A stretch of DNA of 64,000 nucleotides from Shewanella nanhaiensis (GTDB lineage Bacteria; Pseudomonadota; Gammaproteobacteria; Enterobacterales; Shewanellaceae): the NCBI RefSeq assembly GCF_019457885.1, contig NZ_JAHZST010000010.1:124001-188000 (forward strand), read 5' to 3'. Position 1 is the first letter of the stretch. Every line of letters starts with the position of its first letter. Shown here in pieces: positions 41,589-51,107 of this stretch. The position numbers and the translations under genes are program-made. Under the pieces are notes generated by a model. That model worked only from the letters and a program-made list of their open reading frames with translations. It was not told the origin of the DNA and did not search any database.

Positions 41589-44084
41589 TTACGCTTTAAC
41601 GATTTTAACGGCACATTTCTTAAAGTCGGTCTGCTTTGACAATGGATCTGTCGCATCAAGGGTGACTTTATTAATGAGCTGGCTCGCATCGAACCAAGGA
41701 ACGAACACTAGACCAACAGGTGGTTTATTACGGCCACGGGTCTCAACTCTTGTCTTAATCTCACCACGACGAGAGATAACCTTAACCTCATCACCGCGTC
41801 GCAACCCACGCTTTTTGGCATCATCGGGATGCATAAAGCAGACTGCGTCAGGGAAGGCTTTATAAAGCTCAGGGACACGTTGGGTCATAGAGCCTGAATG
41901 CCAGTGCTCTAGCACTCGACCCGTAGATAACCAGATATCGTACTCTTCATCTGGAGACTCTGGCGGCGCTTCATAGGGTAGAGCGAAGATCACTGCGCGG
42001 CCATCTGGCTTACCGTAGAACTCAAACCCTTTACCTGGTTTCACGTAAGGATCAGAACCTTCACGGAAACGCCATTTAGTCTCTTTACCATTGACCACAG
42101 GCCAGCGCAGACCGTGGACCTCATGATAGGTTTCAAATGGCGCAAGGTCATGGGCATGACCACGGCCAAAAGTGGCATACTCTTCAAACAAGCCCTTTTG
42201 AACATAATAGCCAAAGTGCTGAGCTTCTTCGTTCATAAACTTAGGATCGGTTTGCTCAAGCGGGAACTTATCTACATTGCCATTTTGATAAAGTACTTCA
42301 AATAGTGTCTTACCTTTAAATTCAGGGTTAGCCGCTAATACATCTTTTGGCCACACTTCATCGGTAGTAAAACGTTTAGAGAACTCCATCAACTGCCAAA
42401 GATCAGAGCGAGACTCACCTGGCGCTTTCACCATCTGATGCCAGAACTGTGTACGGCGCTCAGCATTACCATAAGCCCCCTCTTTCTCTACCCACATGGC
42501 TGTCGGCAAAATAAGATCCGCAGCTTGAGTAGTCACAGTTGGGTAAGCATCGGATACAACGATGAAGTTTTCAGGGTTACGGTAACCAGGTAGTCCCTCT
42601 TCGTTGATGTTAGGACCCGCCTGCATATTGTTGTTCACCTGCACCCAATAAGCGTTGATATCACCATCTTTTAGACGGCGATTCTGCTCAACAGCGTGGT
42701 AACCAGGTTTTGGTGGAATAACGCCTGCTGGAATTTTCCAAATCTTCTCTGCAATCGCTCTATGCTTAGGGTTTGCAACAACCATATCGGCAGGTAGACG
42801 GTGTGAGAAAGTCCCCACTTCACGTGCGGTACCACAAGCTGAAGGCTGACCCGTTAATGAGAACGGGCTGTTACCTGGCGTCGAGATCTTACCCGTTAAC
42901 AGGTGAATGTTGTAAATAAGGTTATTACACCAGACTCCACGCGTATGCTGATTGACACCCATGGTCCAGAAAGAGGTGACCTTAGTATCTGGATCGGCAT
43001 ACATCTTAGCAAGCTCAATCAACTTATCTTCAGGCACACCTGAGAGTTTGCTAACTGACTCAACATCAAAGTCAGCAACGAACTTCTTAAACGCTTCAAA
43101 ATCAATTGGCGTAGATTTACCCGCCGTCTTAACATTCTTAGCTTTTTGCTGTAGCGGGTGAGAAGGTCGTAGGCCATAACCGATATCGGTTTCACCCTGG
43201 CGGAAATTAACGTGTTTGTTAACAAAATCCCAATTAACTTTATCGTTTTGAATAATGTAGTTGGCGATAAAGTTAAGTATTGCTAGATCGGTATTTGGTG
43301 TAAAAATAATACCCAGATCGGCCAGATCAAAAGATCTGTGTTCAAACGTTGAAAGCACAGAAACATTCACATGGGGCGCACTTAAACGGCGATCTGTCAC
43401 TCGACTCCAGAGGATCGGGTGCATCTCTGCCATGTTAGAGCCCCAAAGCACGAATGCATCAGCCGCTTCCATATCATCATAACAGCCCATCGGCTCATCG
43501 ATACCGAAGGTACGCATAAAGCCACCTACCGCAGATGCCATACAGTGGCGAGCGTTAGGGTCGATATTATTTGAAGCAAAACCTGCCTTCATTAGTTTAG
43601 AGGCAGCATAGCCTTCCCACACTGTCCATTGGCCCGAACCAAACATGCCGATGGCAGTCGGTCCCTTCTCTTTAATGGTTTTTTTCCACTTTTGAGCCAT
43701 AGTGTCGAATGCTGTATCCCAAGAGATGGGCGTAAACTCACCATTCTTGTCATACTTGCCATCTGTCATACGCAACATCGGTGTCTGAAGTCGATCTCGC
43801 CCATACATGATTTTGGATAGGAAGTAGCCTTTAATGCAGTTAAGGCCCTTGTTGACTTCACTCTCAGCATCACCATGTGTAGCAACGACTTTACCGTCAC
43901 GGGTTGCCACAATCACAGAACAACCAGTTCCACAGAAACGACAAGGTGCCTTGTTCCACTCAAGTTTTGTTTCAGCCGAACTGGTAATTAGGTTGCTTGC
44001 GGTAGCAGGCAAAGCTAATCCAGCGACGCTTGCAGCGGTTATCGCTGCATTGGCTTTCATAAACTCACGTCTGTTCATCTTCAT
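41589..44084 (-). CDS. napA: Periplasmic nitrate reductase catalytic subunit NapA
   Basis: NapA reduces nitrate to nitrite in the periplasm. The 831-residue protein has a twin-arginine signal (NRREFMK, then a hydrophobic stretch to ATA near 29). A 4Fe-4S motif follows (Cys48, Cys51, Cys55 and Cys83) and then a bis-MGD molybdopterin domain with the NARHCMASAV segment whose Cys ligates Mo. The length is normal. Its start overlaps the napD stop by four bases (ATGA). NapD, encoded just upstream, binds the Tat signal during maturation. Confidence 0.98.
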   Translation of the reverse strand: MKMNRREFMKANAAITAASVAGLALPATASNLITSSAETKLEWNKAPCRFCGTGCSVIVATRDGKVVATHGDAESEVNKGLNCIKGYFLSKIMYGRDRLQTPMLRMTDGKYDKNGEFTPISWDTAFDTMAQKWKKTIKEKGPTAIGMFGSGQWTVWEGYAASKLMKAGFASNNIDPNARHCMASAVGGFMRTFGIDEPMGCYDDMEAADAFVLWGSNMAEMHPILWSRVTDRRLSAPHVNVSVLSTFEHRSFDLADLGIIFTPNTDLAILNFIANYIIQNDKVNWDFVNKHVNFRQGETDIGYGLRPSHPLQQKAKNVKTAGKSTPIDFEAFKKFVADFDVESVSKLSGVPEDKLIELAKMYADPDTKVTSFWTMGVNQHTRGVWCNNLIYNIHLLTGKISTPGNSPFSLTGQPSACGTAREVGTFSHRLPADMVVANPKHRAIAEKIWKIPAGVIPPKPGYHAVEQNRRLKDGDINAYWVQVNNNMQAGPNINEEGLPGYRNPENFIVVSDAYPTVTTQAADLILPTAMWVEKEGAYGNAERRTQFWHQMVKAPGESRSDLWQLMEFSKRFTTDEVWPKDVLAANPEFKGKTLFEVLYQNGNVDKFPLEQTDPKFMNEEAQHFGYYVQKGLFEEYATFGRGHAHDLAPFETYHEVHGLRWPVVNGKETKWRFREGSDPYVKPGKGFEFYGKPDGRAVIFALPYEAPPESPDEEYDIWLSTGRVLEHWHSGSMTQRVPELYKAFPDAVCFMHPDDAKKRGLRRGDEVKVISRRGEIKTRVETRGRNKPPVGLVFVPWFDASQLINKVTLDATDPLSKQTDFKKCAVKIVKA

Positions 44085-44338
44085 TTTTCGCCCTCTTCAA
44101 GCACTTCACTTTGGTGGTACACCATGGCCGCTGATAACACACCAGGAATGGCATTAATGGTTTCAATATCTGTCATCAATGATTTCTGAGAGTCACCTTC
44201 GAGTACAACAACCAGCTTCACCTCGTTGTTGACCGACAGTTCTGCATTATTCATCTCAATAATGCGCTCTCTTACGGCAGTCATCTGCTCAGGTTGAACC
44301 TGTAATACCAGGCTTGTTACGTGAAGTTCATTGCTCAT
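44081..44338 (-). CDS. napD: NapD chaperone for the NapA Tat signal
   Basis: The 85-residue cytoplasmic protein binds the NapA twin-arginine signal and prevents export before the cofactor is inserted. It has the family pattern LHVTSLVLQVQPEQMTAVRERI and a ferredoxin-like alternation of strands and helices. It is translationally coupled to napA. Confidence 0.93.
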   Translation of the reverse strand: MSNELHVTSLVLQVQPEQMTAVRERIIEMNNAELSVNNEVKLVVVLEGDSQKSLMTDIETINAIPGVLSAAMVYHQSEVLEEGEK

Positions 44339-44380
44339 TAAATATCACTCATTTTTATTGTTTATTTGAACTTTTATTTT

Positions 44381-44539
44381 CTATCCAGCACCTGGTGGAC
44401 CAGCAATAATTTGAGTAAACCAGATGGCAAAACCTAGTCCGGAAACCAAAATAACTGATAGTAAAGGAGCGAGAAAAACGGTAAGAAAGATAAAGATTTT
44501 CAACTCTAAACTTTTCTCTTCTGAAGCTGTGGAACTCAT
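44381..44539 (-). CDS. napE: NapE small membrane protein
   Basis: I choose ATG 44539 because a GGAGG site lies six bases before it; longer frames start at 44632 but lack this. The 52-residue product has one or two hydrophobic stretches (KIFIFLTVFLAPLLSVILVSGLGFAIWFTQIIAGPPGA), the NapE pattern. The function is not well known, but it is often the first gene of nap operons. The following napD starts 42 bases later. Confidence 0.88.
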   Translation of the reverse strand: MSSTASEEKSLELKIFIFLTVFLAPLLSVILVSGLGFAIWFTQIIAGPPGAG

Positions 44540-45012
44540 AAGTCCTCCAACGTGGGGGGGTAAACCCGGCACATGGTGAGCCATATAGATCAGACTCATT
44601 ATTTGACGGTTAATGTCTAGTGTATTTATCAAACTGTTAACTTATTTAAAATAGTAACGTTTATAAGAGCTCAAGCTGTATACCTCTAACTTGGTAAAGC
44701 CGATACAGTTTGATCTCTGTCACCATTTCGACACAAAACACCACATAGATCAACAAATACACCCTCATATTTTAGCTTAAAAATCAAACATTCAAATAAT
44801 AACCATGATCTAGAACAAGTTTTGTTAAATTTACAGTCATTAACACGCCCTAACAGAAGATTAAGCGACTGTAAATATACAGCTAAATGGTTAGTTCTTA
44901 CTGAGCTATGCCTGTACAAAAAAACATCAAACAAGTGTTGAAGGCTAATTATAGGCTTAAGTAAATAGCAGATGAGATGAATAAAGGGACAGGGTAAATT
45001 TGAGGTAATAAA
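44540..45012. other. Upstream region of the nap operon
   Basis: This 473-base gap contains the presumed nap promoter. Apart from the NarP-like site listed separately, no gene or recognised motif is clear. An 82-codon open frame on the minus strand (44686-44934) has no ribosome site and no familiar sequence and is not called. Confidence 0.6.
44681..44696. promoter_or_regulatory. NarP/NarL-like 7-2-7 site upstream of napE
   Basis: TACCTCT-AA-CTTGGTA fits the 7-2-7 consensus TACYYMT-NN-AKRRGTA at 12 of 14 positions and lies about 150 bases upstream of the napE start. NarP with NarQ regulates nap in Shewanella and E. coli. The site is inferred from the match alone. Confidence 0.55.
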
Positions 45013-45036
45013 AAAGCGCAGTGTAGGCTGCGCTTT
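45013..45036 (-). terminator. Terminator of hrpA
   Basis: AAAGCGCAG and CTGCGCTTT form a 9-bp stem with a six-base loop. On the minus strand it is followed by TTTTTATT, a good T tract. Confidence 0.9.
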
Positions 45037-45077
45037 AAACGATAAATGAAGGTGATACCAATCAGTATTAAATAGAG

Positions 45078-48000
45078 TTAACTCTCTTTAATACGGTTCA
45101 ATATCCGTTTTTCAGAGATAGGATAGGCAGTACCTAACACTTGGGCAAAGCAGGAGACACGGTACTCCTCTATCATCCATCTCGCATCTAGCAGAGCTTC
45201 AGGTATTGCATTCGATCGTGGCACCTTGCCCAGCTGCTCCTCAAGGGCATTTTGAACATTGTTAATGCTATGCATATGCAAGCGATCTCGGTTTGGGTCG
45301 ATAGGCAGTTTATCCAAACGATTGTCCACCGCTTTTAGGTAACGCGCCATATCAGCCAGTCTTCTCCAACCACAACCTTCAACAAAGCCCTTATAAACCA
45401 ACTTATCCAGTTGGGTCTGAATATCACTCATGGCAAAGGCGATATCTAAGCTTATCTTGCCTTTGAGTCGCTTCTTTATCTTCTGATACAGGGTCAAGAT
45501 CTCTTCAACCTTGAGTGCTAATTTTGCCGCAGTTGGATTAAGCTCCTGCCTAACCCACTCTTTGGCAACTTCAAAATCAGCTTCATTGCGCACGTTCAAT
45601 GCTTTCTCATCCAGCAGTTGCTGAACCGCGGCAGCGAGTATGTCATCAATTAAGATCTGCACCTGACCAAAAGGGTTAAAATACATCGCAAGTTTGGCCT
45701 TGTTAGGCAAGGTCTTTTGCAGGTGCTTAACCGGTGATGGCATATTGATCAGCAGCAGACGCTGCAAGCCACCACGATGAGAGCGAAGCGCTTCATTTTC
45801 GTCATCAAATAGTTTGATCGAAACACTCTCTTTGTCATCAACCAACGCAGGAAATGCCTTAACTTCGAAGTTACCTTTCTTCTGCTGGAACTGGTTTGGC
45901 AGATCACCAAAGGACCACTGGGTTAGTTCAGATTTTTCGATACCAGAATCTGCCACTTTACGAATAGCTTGGGAAACCTGCCCCTGCAAGCTCGCTTTTA
46001 ACACCTCAATGTCACGGCCTTGAGCAACCAACTTCCCCTTGTCACCCTCTACTTTAAAGTTCATCAGAAGATGTTTAGTTAGCTGACTCTGATCGAAGTC
46101 CTCTGGGTTAACCCGAGTTCCACTCATGCGCAGAAGCTGTTTACACATGGCTTCAACTAAACTCATCTCAAACGGCTTCATCGCTTGTAAACAGGCTTTG
46201 GCGTAATCAGGGGCAGGGACAAAGTTACGTCTGATAGATTTCGGTAAGGATTTGATAAGCGCAATACACTTCTCCTCCCTCAGACCTGGAACCTGCCAGT
46301 CAAAATCCACATTCTCTATCTGATTTAACAGGGCTACAGGCACGTGAATGGCAACGCCATCATCGTCAGCAGAGGGTTCAAAATGGTAACTGACCGATAG
46401 CTTTAGGTTCCCTTGATGCCAAAAATCAGGGAAATCTAAAGCTGAGATATGTGAATCTCCACGCTGCATCAACTGTTCACGTTCAAAATCCAGCAGATCT
46501 GGATTTTGTTTGCGCTCACGCTTCCACCAGCTAAAGAACTTAGGCGCGTTGTAGATACCTTCAGGTATTTTAGGCTCATAGAAGTCCACCAACGCCTGTT
46601 CATCGACTAAAATGTCACGGCGACGAGACTTATGCTCTAGAGCTTCAACTTCCTGCAGTAAGTTACGATTCTTAATAAAAAACGACTCATTTGTCCGCAG
46701 CTCCCCCTCTGCAAGGGCGCTGCGAATAAATATCTCTCGCGCTTCAACTGGATTAACTGGCCCATATTGGGTTTTACGTCTGTTGACTACCATCAAGCCA
46801 TATAGCAACTGATTTTCTAAGGCAACCACACTGCCCTGCTTTGCTTCAAAATGCGGTTCGAGGTAGTTTTTCTTGATCAAATGACCCGCTAAAGGCTCAA
46901 TCCACTCCGGCTGAATTTTGGCGCAGCAACGAGCGAACAGACGGGATGTCTCAGTAAGCTCCGCCGCCATGATCCATTTAGGCCCTTTCTTGGCCAAAGG
47001 GGAACCTGGAAACACAAAGAACTTTCGATTACGAGCACCTAAATACTCATTGTCTTTATCTTTAAAACCAACATGGCTCAAAAGGCCTGTTAATAAGGAT
47101 TTATGCAGCAGTTCATAATCGGCTGGCTCACTATTAAGACGCCATTTAAGATCATGCACAGCTTGTTTTAACTGAGTATAAAGGTCTTGCCACTCTCGCA
47201 CTCTCAAATAGGCAAGAAACTCCTTCTTACACTGTTTTCTAAACTGGCTGGATGAGTGTTGCTTCTGTAGTGACTTGATGTGATCCCATAAATTCACATA
47301 GGAGACAAAATCTGAATCTTTATCACTGTGCTTCTTGTGAGCCTCATCACTGGCCTGCTTTTTATCCATAGGCCGCTCACGGGGGTCTTGGATAGAGAGC
47401 GCCGAGGTAATGACGAGTGCTTCATGCAAACAACCATTTTGATTCGCCTGAATCACCATACGCGCTAAACGAGGATCCACTGGGATCGTGGCCAGTTGGC
47501 GGCCCAAGGCGGTTAACGCCAAACGTCCTTTACTCTTAGTCACAGCCTCAAGTTCCTCAAGCAGAAGCGAGCCGTCTTGGATATAGCGCTGATCTGGTGG
47601 CTGAATAAAGGGGAAAGAGCCAATATCACCTAAACCAATCGATAGCATCTTCAAAATAACTGACGCTAAGTTAGTACGTAAAATCTCAGGATCGGTAAAT
47701 TCAGGACGATTAATAAAATCATCCTCGCCATAGAGACGTATACAGATCCCAGGCGCGACACGGCCACATCGACCCTGTCTCTGATTCGCACTGGCTTGAG
47801 AGATAGGCTCAATCGGCAGACGCTGCACCTTAGTGCGATAACTATATCGACTGATGCGCGCTGTACCGGGATCGATAACATAACGGATCCCAGGGACAGT
47901 TAACGATGTTTCAGCAACGTTGGTGGCTAACACTATTCGTCGCCCCACGTGGCTCTTAAACACCTTTGACTGTTCGCCATAGGAGAGACGCGCATAGAGA

Positions 48001-48953
48001 GGCAAAATTTCGGTATCGCGGTATTGGCGTCGATTAAGCTGATCGGCGACATCGCGGATCTCTCGTTCGCCGTTCATAAAAATAAGAATGTCCCCAGGAC
48101 CCTCTTTGGTTAGCTCATCAACCGCTTCAAAAATCCCCTCGGTGAGATCAAGATCTTCATCGCTGTCGCGAACTAAGGGGCGAAAACGGGTCTCAACCGG
48201 GTAAGTTCGACCGGACACCTCAATAATAGGTGCATCGCCAAAATGCTGTGAAAACTTATCAAGATCGATAGTGGCTGAAGTGATGATCACCTTAAGGTCA
48301 GGACGACGCTTCAGAACACTTTTAAGATAGCCTAAAATAAAGTCGATATTCAGGCTTCGCTCATGTGCTTCATCGATAATGATGGTGTCATACTGATCTA
48401 GAAACTTATCATTGGACAGCTCAGCCAACAAAATACCGTCGGTCATTAACTTGATGTAGGAGTCATGGTTAATGGCGTCGGCAAATCTTACTTTAAAGCC
48501 TACGGCTTCACCTAAAGGACTATTAAGCTCGTCCGCGACACGGGTGGCAACACTTCTTGCTGCGAGTCGTCGAGGCTGAGTATGACCAATAAGGCCACGG
48601 CAGCCCAAGCCTAGCTCGAGACAGATTTTTGGTAACTGAGTGGTTTTACCCGACCCTGTTTCCCCTGCGATGATCACCACCTGATTACCCGCAATGGCGC
48701 GGGCTATCTCTTCACGTTTTTGCGAAATTGGTAGACCTTCAGGATAACTGATCTCTGGACGGGCTTGACGGCGCTTCTCTACCTTCTCAAATGCTTCAAC
48801 GGCTTGCTTTTCAAGCTTTTCAAGATTGGCACGCTTCTTATCAGAATCGACCTCTTTATTTAGCCTATAGAGACGACGCTTAATTTTGGAGGCATCTGCT
48901 TGATAGCAAAGATTAAGGTAAGCGTTTGATAGAGGATGTTGTTGCGAACTCAA
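45078..48953 (-). CDS. hrpA: ATP-dependent RNA helicase HrpA
   Basis: HrpA is a DEAH-box RNA helicase that acts on mRNA and stalled ribosomes in the cytoplasm. The 1291-residue protein has Walker A (GETGSGKTTQLP, about residues 97-108), DEAH (DEAHERSLNIDF, about 194), motif III (SATID), motif VI (QRQGRCGR), and the long C-terminal OB-fold and DUF3418-like region that separates HrpA from shorter HrpB. The length matches. It is a monocistronic unit. Confidence 0.97.
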   Translation of the reverse strand: MSSQQHPLSNAYLNLCYQADASKIKRRLYRLNKEVDSDKKRANLEKLEKQAVEAFEKVEKRRQARPEISYPEGLPISQKREEIARAIAGNQVVIIAGETGSGKTTQLPKICLELGLGCRGLIGHTQPRRLAARSVATRVADELNSPLGEAVGFKVRFADAINHDSYIKLMTDGILLAELSNDKFLDQYDTIIIDEAHERSLNIDFILGYLKSVLKRRPDLKVIITSATIDLDKFSQHFGDAPIIEVSGRTYPVETRFRPLVRDSDEDLDLTEGIFEAVDELTKEGPGDILIFMNGEREIRDVADQLNRRQYRDTEILPLYARLSYGEQSKVFKSHVGRRIVLATNVAETSLTVPGIRYVIDPGTARISRYSYRTKVQRLPIEPISQASANQRQGRCGRVAPGICIRLYGEDDFINRPEFTDPEILRTNLASVILKMLSIGLGDIGSFPFIQPPDQRYIQDGSLLLEELEAVTKSKGRLALTALGRQLATIPVDPRLARMVIQANQNGCLHEALVITSALSIQDPRERPMDKKQASDEAHKKHSDKDSDFVSYVNLWDHIKSLQKQHSSSQFRKQCKKEFLAYLRVREWQDLYTQLKQAVHDLKWRLNSEPADYELLHKSLLTGLLSHVGFKDKDNEYLGARNRKFFVFPGSPLAKKGPKWIMAAELTETSRLFARCCAKIQPEWIEPLAGHLIKKNYLEPHFEAKQGSVVALENQLLYGLMVVNRRKTQYGPVNPVEAREIFIRSALAEGELRTNESFFIKNRNLLQEVEALEHKSRRRDILVDEQALVDFYEPKIPEGIYNAPKFFSWWKRERKQNPDLLDFEREQLMQRGDSHISALDFPDFWHQGNLKLSVSYHFEPSADDDGVAIHVPVALLNQIENVDFDWQVPGLREEKCIALIKSLPKSIRRNFVPAPDYAKACLQAMKPFEMSLVEAMCKQLLRMSGTRVNPEDFDQSQLTKHLLMNFKVEGDKGKLVAQGRDIEVLKASLQGQVSQAIRKVADSGIEKSELTQWSFGDLPNQFQQKKGNFEVKAFPALVDDKESVSIKLFDDENEALRSHRGGLQRLLLINMPSPVKHLQKTLPNKAKLAMYFNPFGQVQILIDDILAAAVQQLLDEKALNVRNEADFEVAKEWVRQELNPTAAKLALKVEEILTLYQKIKKRLKGKISLDIAFAMSDIQTQLDKLVYKGFVEGCGWRRLADMARYLKAVDNRLDKLPIDPNRDRLHMHSINNVQNALEEQLGKVPRSNAIPEALLDARWMIEEYRVSCFAQVLGTAYPISEKRILNRIKES

Positions 48954-49063
48954 GACCAGATCCCACTTTTAAAAACAAAAAAGGGATCCTAGCAAGGAAC
49001 AGGCGCTAATGGTATGGAAAATTAGCCTAGTCGTAAAAATAGAAAGAGATGACCTTTATCGAC

Positions 49064-50179
49064 TCAAGAGTAGACGACGTAACAGTTTCGCCCAGCAAGT
49101 TTAGCGTCACAGAGCGCCTTATCAACCTGCTTTAAAAAAACATTGGCGCTCATCCCTTGCTCCCACACAGTGATCCCCTGCGACAGCGTCGTCCACCCAC
49201 TTAGGGGGGAGTCTGGGTGCAACATTTTTGCCTCTTTAAGTTTTGTTTGTACTTTTTTGGCAATTCTAACCGCCGACTCTAATCCTGTGTCCGGTAGCAG
49301 TATTGCAAACTCTTCACCACCATATCTGGCAAGCATATCATCGGGCCTCTGAATACAGCCCTGTATGAGGTTAGCAATATCGATTAGGCACAGATCCCCA
49401 GCTTGATGGCCCACACTCTGGTTATAACGTTTAAAATGATCCACATCCAATAAGATCATACTCAAAGGTTTACCGCACCGTTTAGCCCGCTTAATCTCAA
49501 TATTGAGTCTGTCATCGAGATATTTGCGGTTGCTTATCCCAGTCAGGCCATCTCGCATGGCTAAGTTTTCTAATTTTGACAACAGTAATGTATTCTCATG
49601 TTGACTGGCTAGCCCATCATAAAAATGTTGAGCGAACGAAACTCGGCAATGATTTAGCACAAAGCTTACGGTCAGGTAGCTCCCAAGAAACATCAAGATA
49701 TCTTCATTTCGAATATAGAGATGCATGGTAATCATGGACAAGCAGACAAACAGCAAGCCACTGTAGAAAAATCGGCTATTGGGATAAAAACAGGTCAGTA
49801 AAGAGATCGACAAGGTAAAAGCAATAAAGTCCACATATGGCCAGAACTCATCACCGACCGCAATTAAGCCCAGCATTAGCAGTAACCAGGCAAACAAGAT
49901 AAAAAACAGATTGATGTAGGCGAGTTTTAGATCGTCATAGTTAAACTTTTTGATGGTGATGCGAAGATAGGAAGCGGCAAAGACTGCACCACTCACACCA
50001 AAGACTATCTGCAGGTAGTCCCTGTTGGCATTAGTGTCGACTTTCAATAGGCTAATAACGGCAATAAAGAGAAAAAAGATACATGAAAAGTGCACAAACC
50101 AGCCAAATCCCCTCACTATTTCAGCGTTGGCTTGTACAATTAATGCTTCATTAAGACGTATCACTTCTCTTTGTTTCAT
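49064..50179 (-). CDS. Membrane GGDEF diguanylate cyclase
   Basis: The 371-residue protein has six or so membrane helices in its first 190 residues and a C-terminal GGDEF domain (GLTGISNRKYLDDRL to the end). The active motif is GGEEF, and the inhibitory site RxxD is present five residues before it (RPDD), so it should make c-di-GMP with product inhibition. No known extracellular sensor domain name fits the N-terminal part; it could be a MASE-type domain. It lies on its own. Confidence 0.93.
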   Translation of the reverse strand: MKQREVIRLNEALIVQANAEIVRGFGWFVHFSCIFFLFIAVISLLKVDTNANRDYLQIVFGVSGAVFAASYLRITIKKFNYDDLKLAYINLFFILFAWLLLMLGLIAVGDEFWPYVDFIAFTLSISLLTCFYPNSRFFYSGLLFVCLSMITMHLYIRNEDILMFLGSYLTVSFVLNHCRVSFAQHFYDGLASQHENTLLLSKLENLAMRDGLTGISNRKYLDDRLNIEIKRAKRCGKPLSMILLDVDHFKRYNQSVGHQAGDLCLIDIANLIQGCIQRPDDMLARYGGEEFAILLPDTGLESAVRIAKKVQTKLKEAKMLHPDSPLSGWTTLSQGITVWEQGMSANVFLKQVDKALCDAKLAGRNCYVVYS

Positions 50180-50284
50180 AGAAGAAAAGCTTAGTCCAAG
50201 GGCGTCAGAAGTAAAGTGAGCTTAGCCTAATGACAAGCATTATAAGTGCCAAATTCACTTTCACTTTTTAACAAGAGATCCCCT

Positions 50285-50701
50285 TTATACTGGCGCTAGA
50301 TAACACTGCTGCATATAGATATTAATCGCATTAAGCACATTGGTTCGATTAATCGTCCCAACAACCTTACCCTCTTCGACCACTGGGTAAACCTTAGGCT
50401 TAGGTCCGAGCATCTGCTCCGCCAGTTTTAGGATACTATCTTCAGGCGACACCCAAAGTACGTCACTGCGCATGCAATCACTCACCGTCGCCACAAGATC
50501 GCAATGGTAACTACTTTTAAGCATCACAGACATGCAGTCTTGCTGGGAGAGAAAGCCAATTAAGTGTCCAGCGTCATCCACCACTGGCGCCCCAAGTTTA
50601 TTTCTGTCTAATAACGCATCAACAGCAGTCGCTAAATTCATATCTGCAGTTAGTAGTACTGGTTGACGATCCATATGCTCGGTAATTTTTATAGAATCCA
50701 T
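50285..50701 (-). CDS. CBS-domain pair protein
   Basis: The 138-residue soluble protein is made of two CBS motifs (QPVLLTADMNLATAVDALLDRNKLGAPVVDDAGHLIGFLS and SDVLWVSPEDSILKLAEQ...YPVVEEGKVVGTINR), which together bind adenosyl nucleotides. No enzymatic domain is attached. Such stand-alone proteins regulate unknown partners. It is divergent from the hydrogenase operon, with 406 bases between. Confidence 0.9.
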   Translation of the reverse strand: MDSIKITEHMDRQPVLLTADMNLATAVDALLDRNKLGAPVVDDAGHLIGFLSQQDCMSVMLKSSYHCDLVATVSDCMRSDVLWVSPEDSILKLAEQMLGPKPKVYPVVEEGKVVGTINRTNVLNAINIYMQQCYLAPV

Positions 50702-51107
50702 AATCTTCCCCTATGAAAATAATAAACCCAGTCTACCTAACCTATTAAATATCTGAACACAAAACAACCGATAGCTCTAATCTAAATTACCGTAAGCCTA
50801 TATTTAGTGGCTCAATCAACTTTTGTCACCTAGCATTAAAAATATCAATTGTCTGCATATATCTCCTACTCATCCCCCTCTTTTTAGCATTATTTACTGA
50901 AACACACTGATAACAAAGTGGGACATTTTGTCCTAATGCATCTATTTTTTTTGATCTAGCTCATGTTGTTACTTGAGGTTCTCTACCTAGCTCAATTAGC
51001 CTGTTTAAGCTTGATTTATGTCAATAATTGGAAATTTTTAAAGCATAGACTGAGTAACGCAATCAACAAATAGCCATTTACATAACAATAACAAGTAAAG
51101 GTATAAC
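50702..51107. other. Divergent region upstream of hyaA
   Basis: This 406-base gap carries the hydrogenase promoter. Besides the FNR-like site listed separately, TTGAT-CTAG-CTCAT at 50953-50966 is a weaker FNR-like match with two mismatches. No gene is visible. Confidence 0.6.
51011..51024. promoter_or_regulatory. FNR/EtrA-like site upstream of hyaA
   Basis: TTGAT-TTAT-GTCAA matches the FNR consensus TTGAT-N4-ATCAA with a single mismatch. It lies about 90 bases before the hyaA start, a position compatible with activation under anaerobic conditions. Confidence 0.65.

Noticed and set aside
44686..44934. An 82-codon open frame on the minus strand upstream of nap
   Set aside because: It has no ribosome site, an unusual residue composition and overlaps the NarP-like site; it is likely non-coding.
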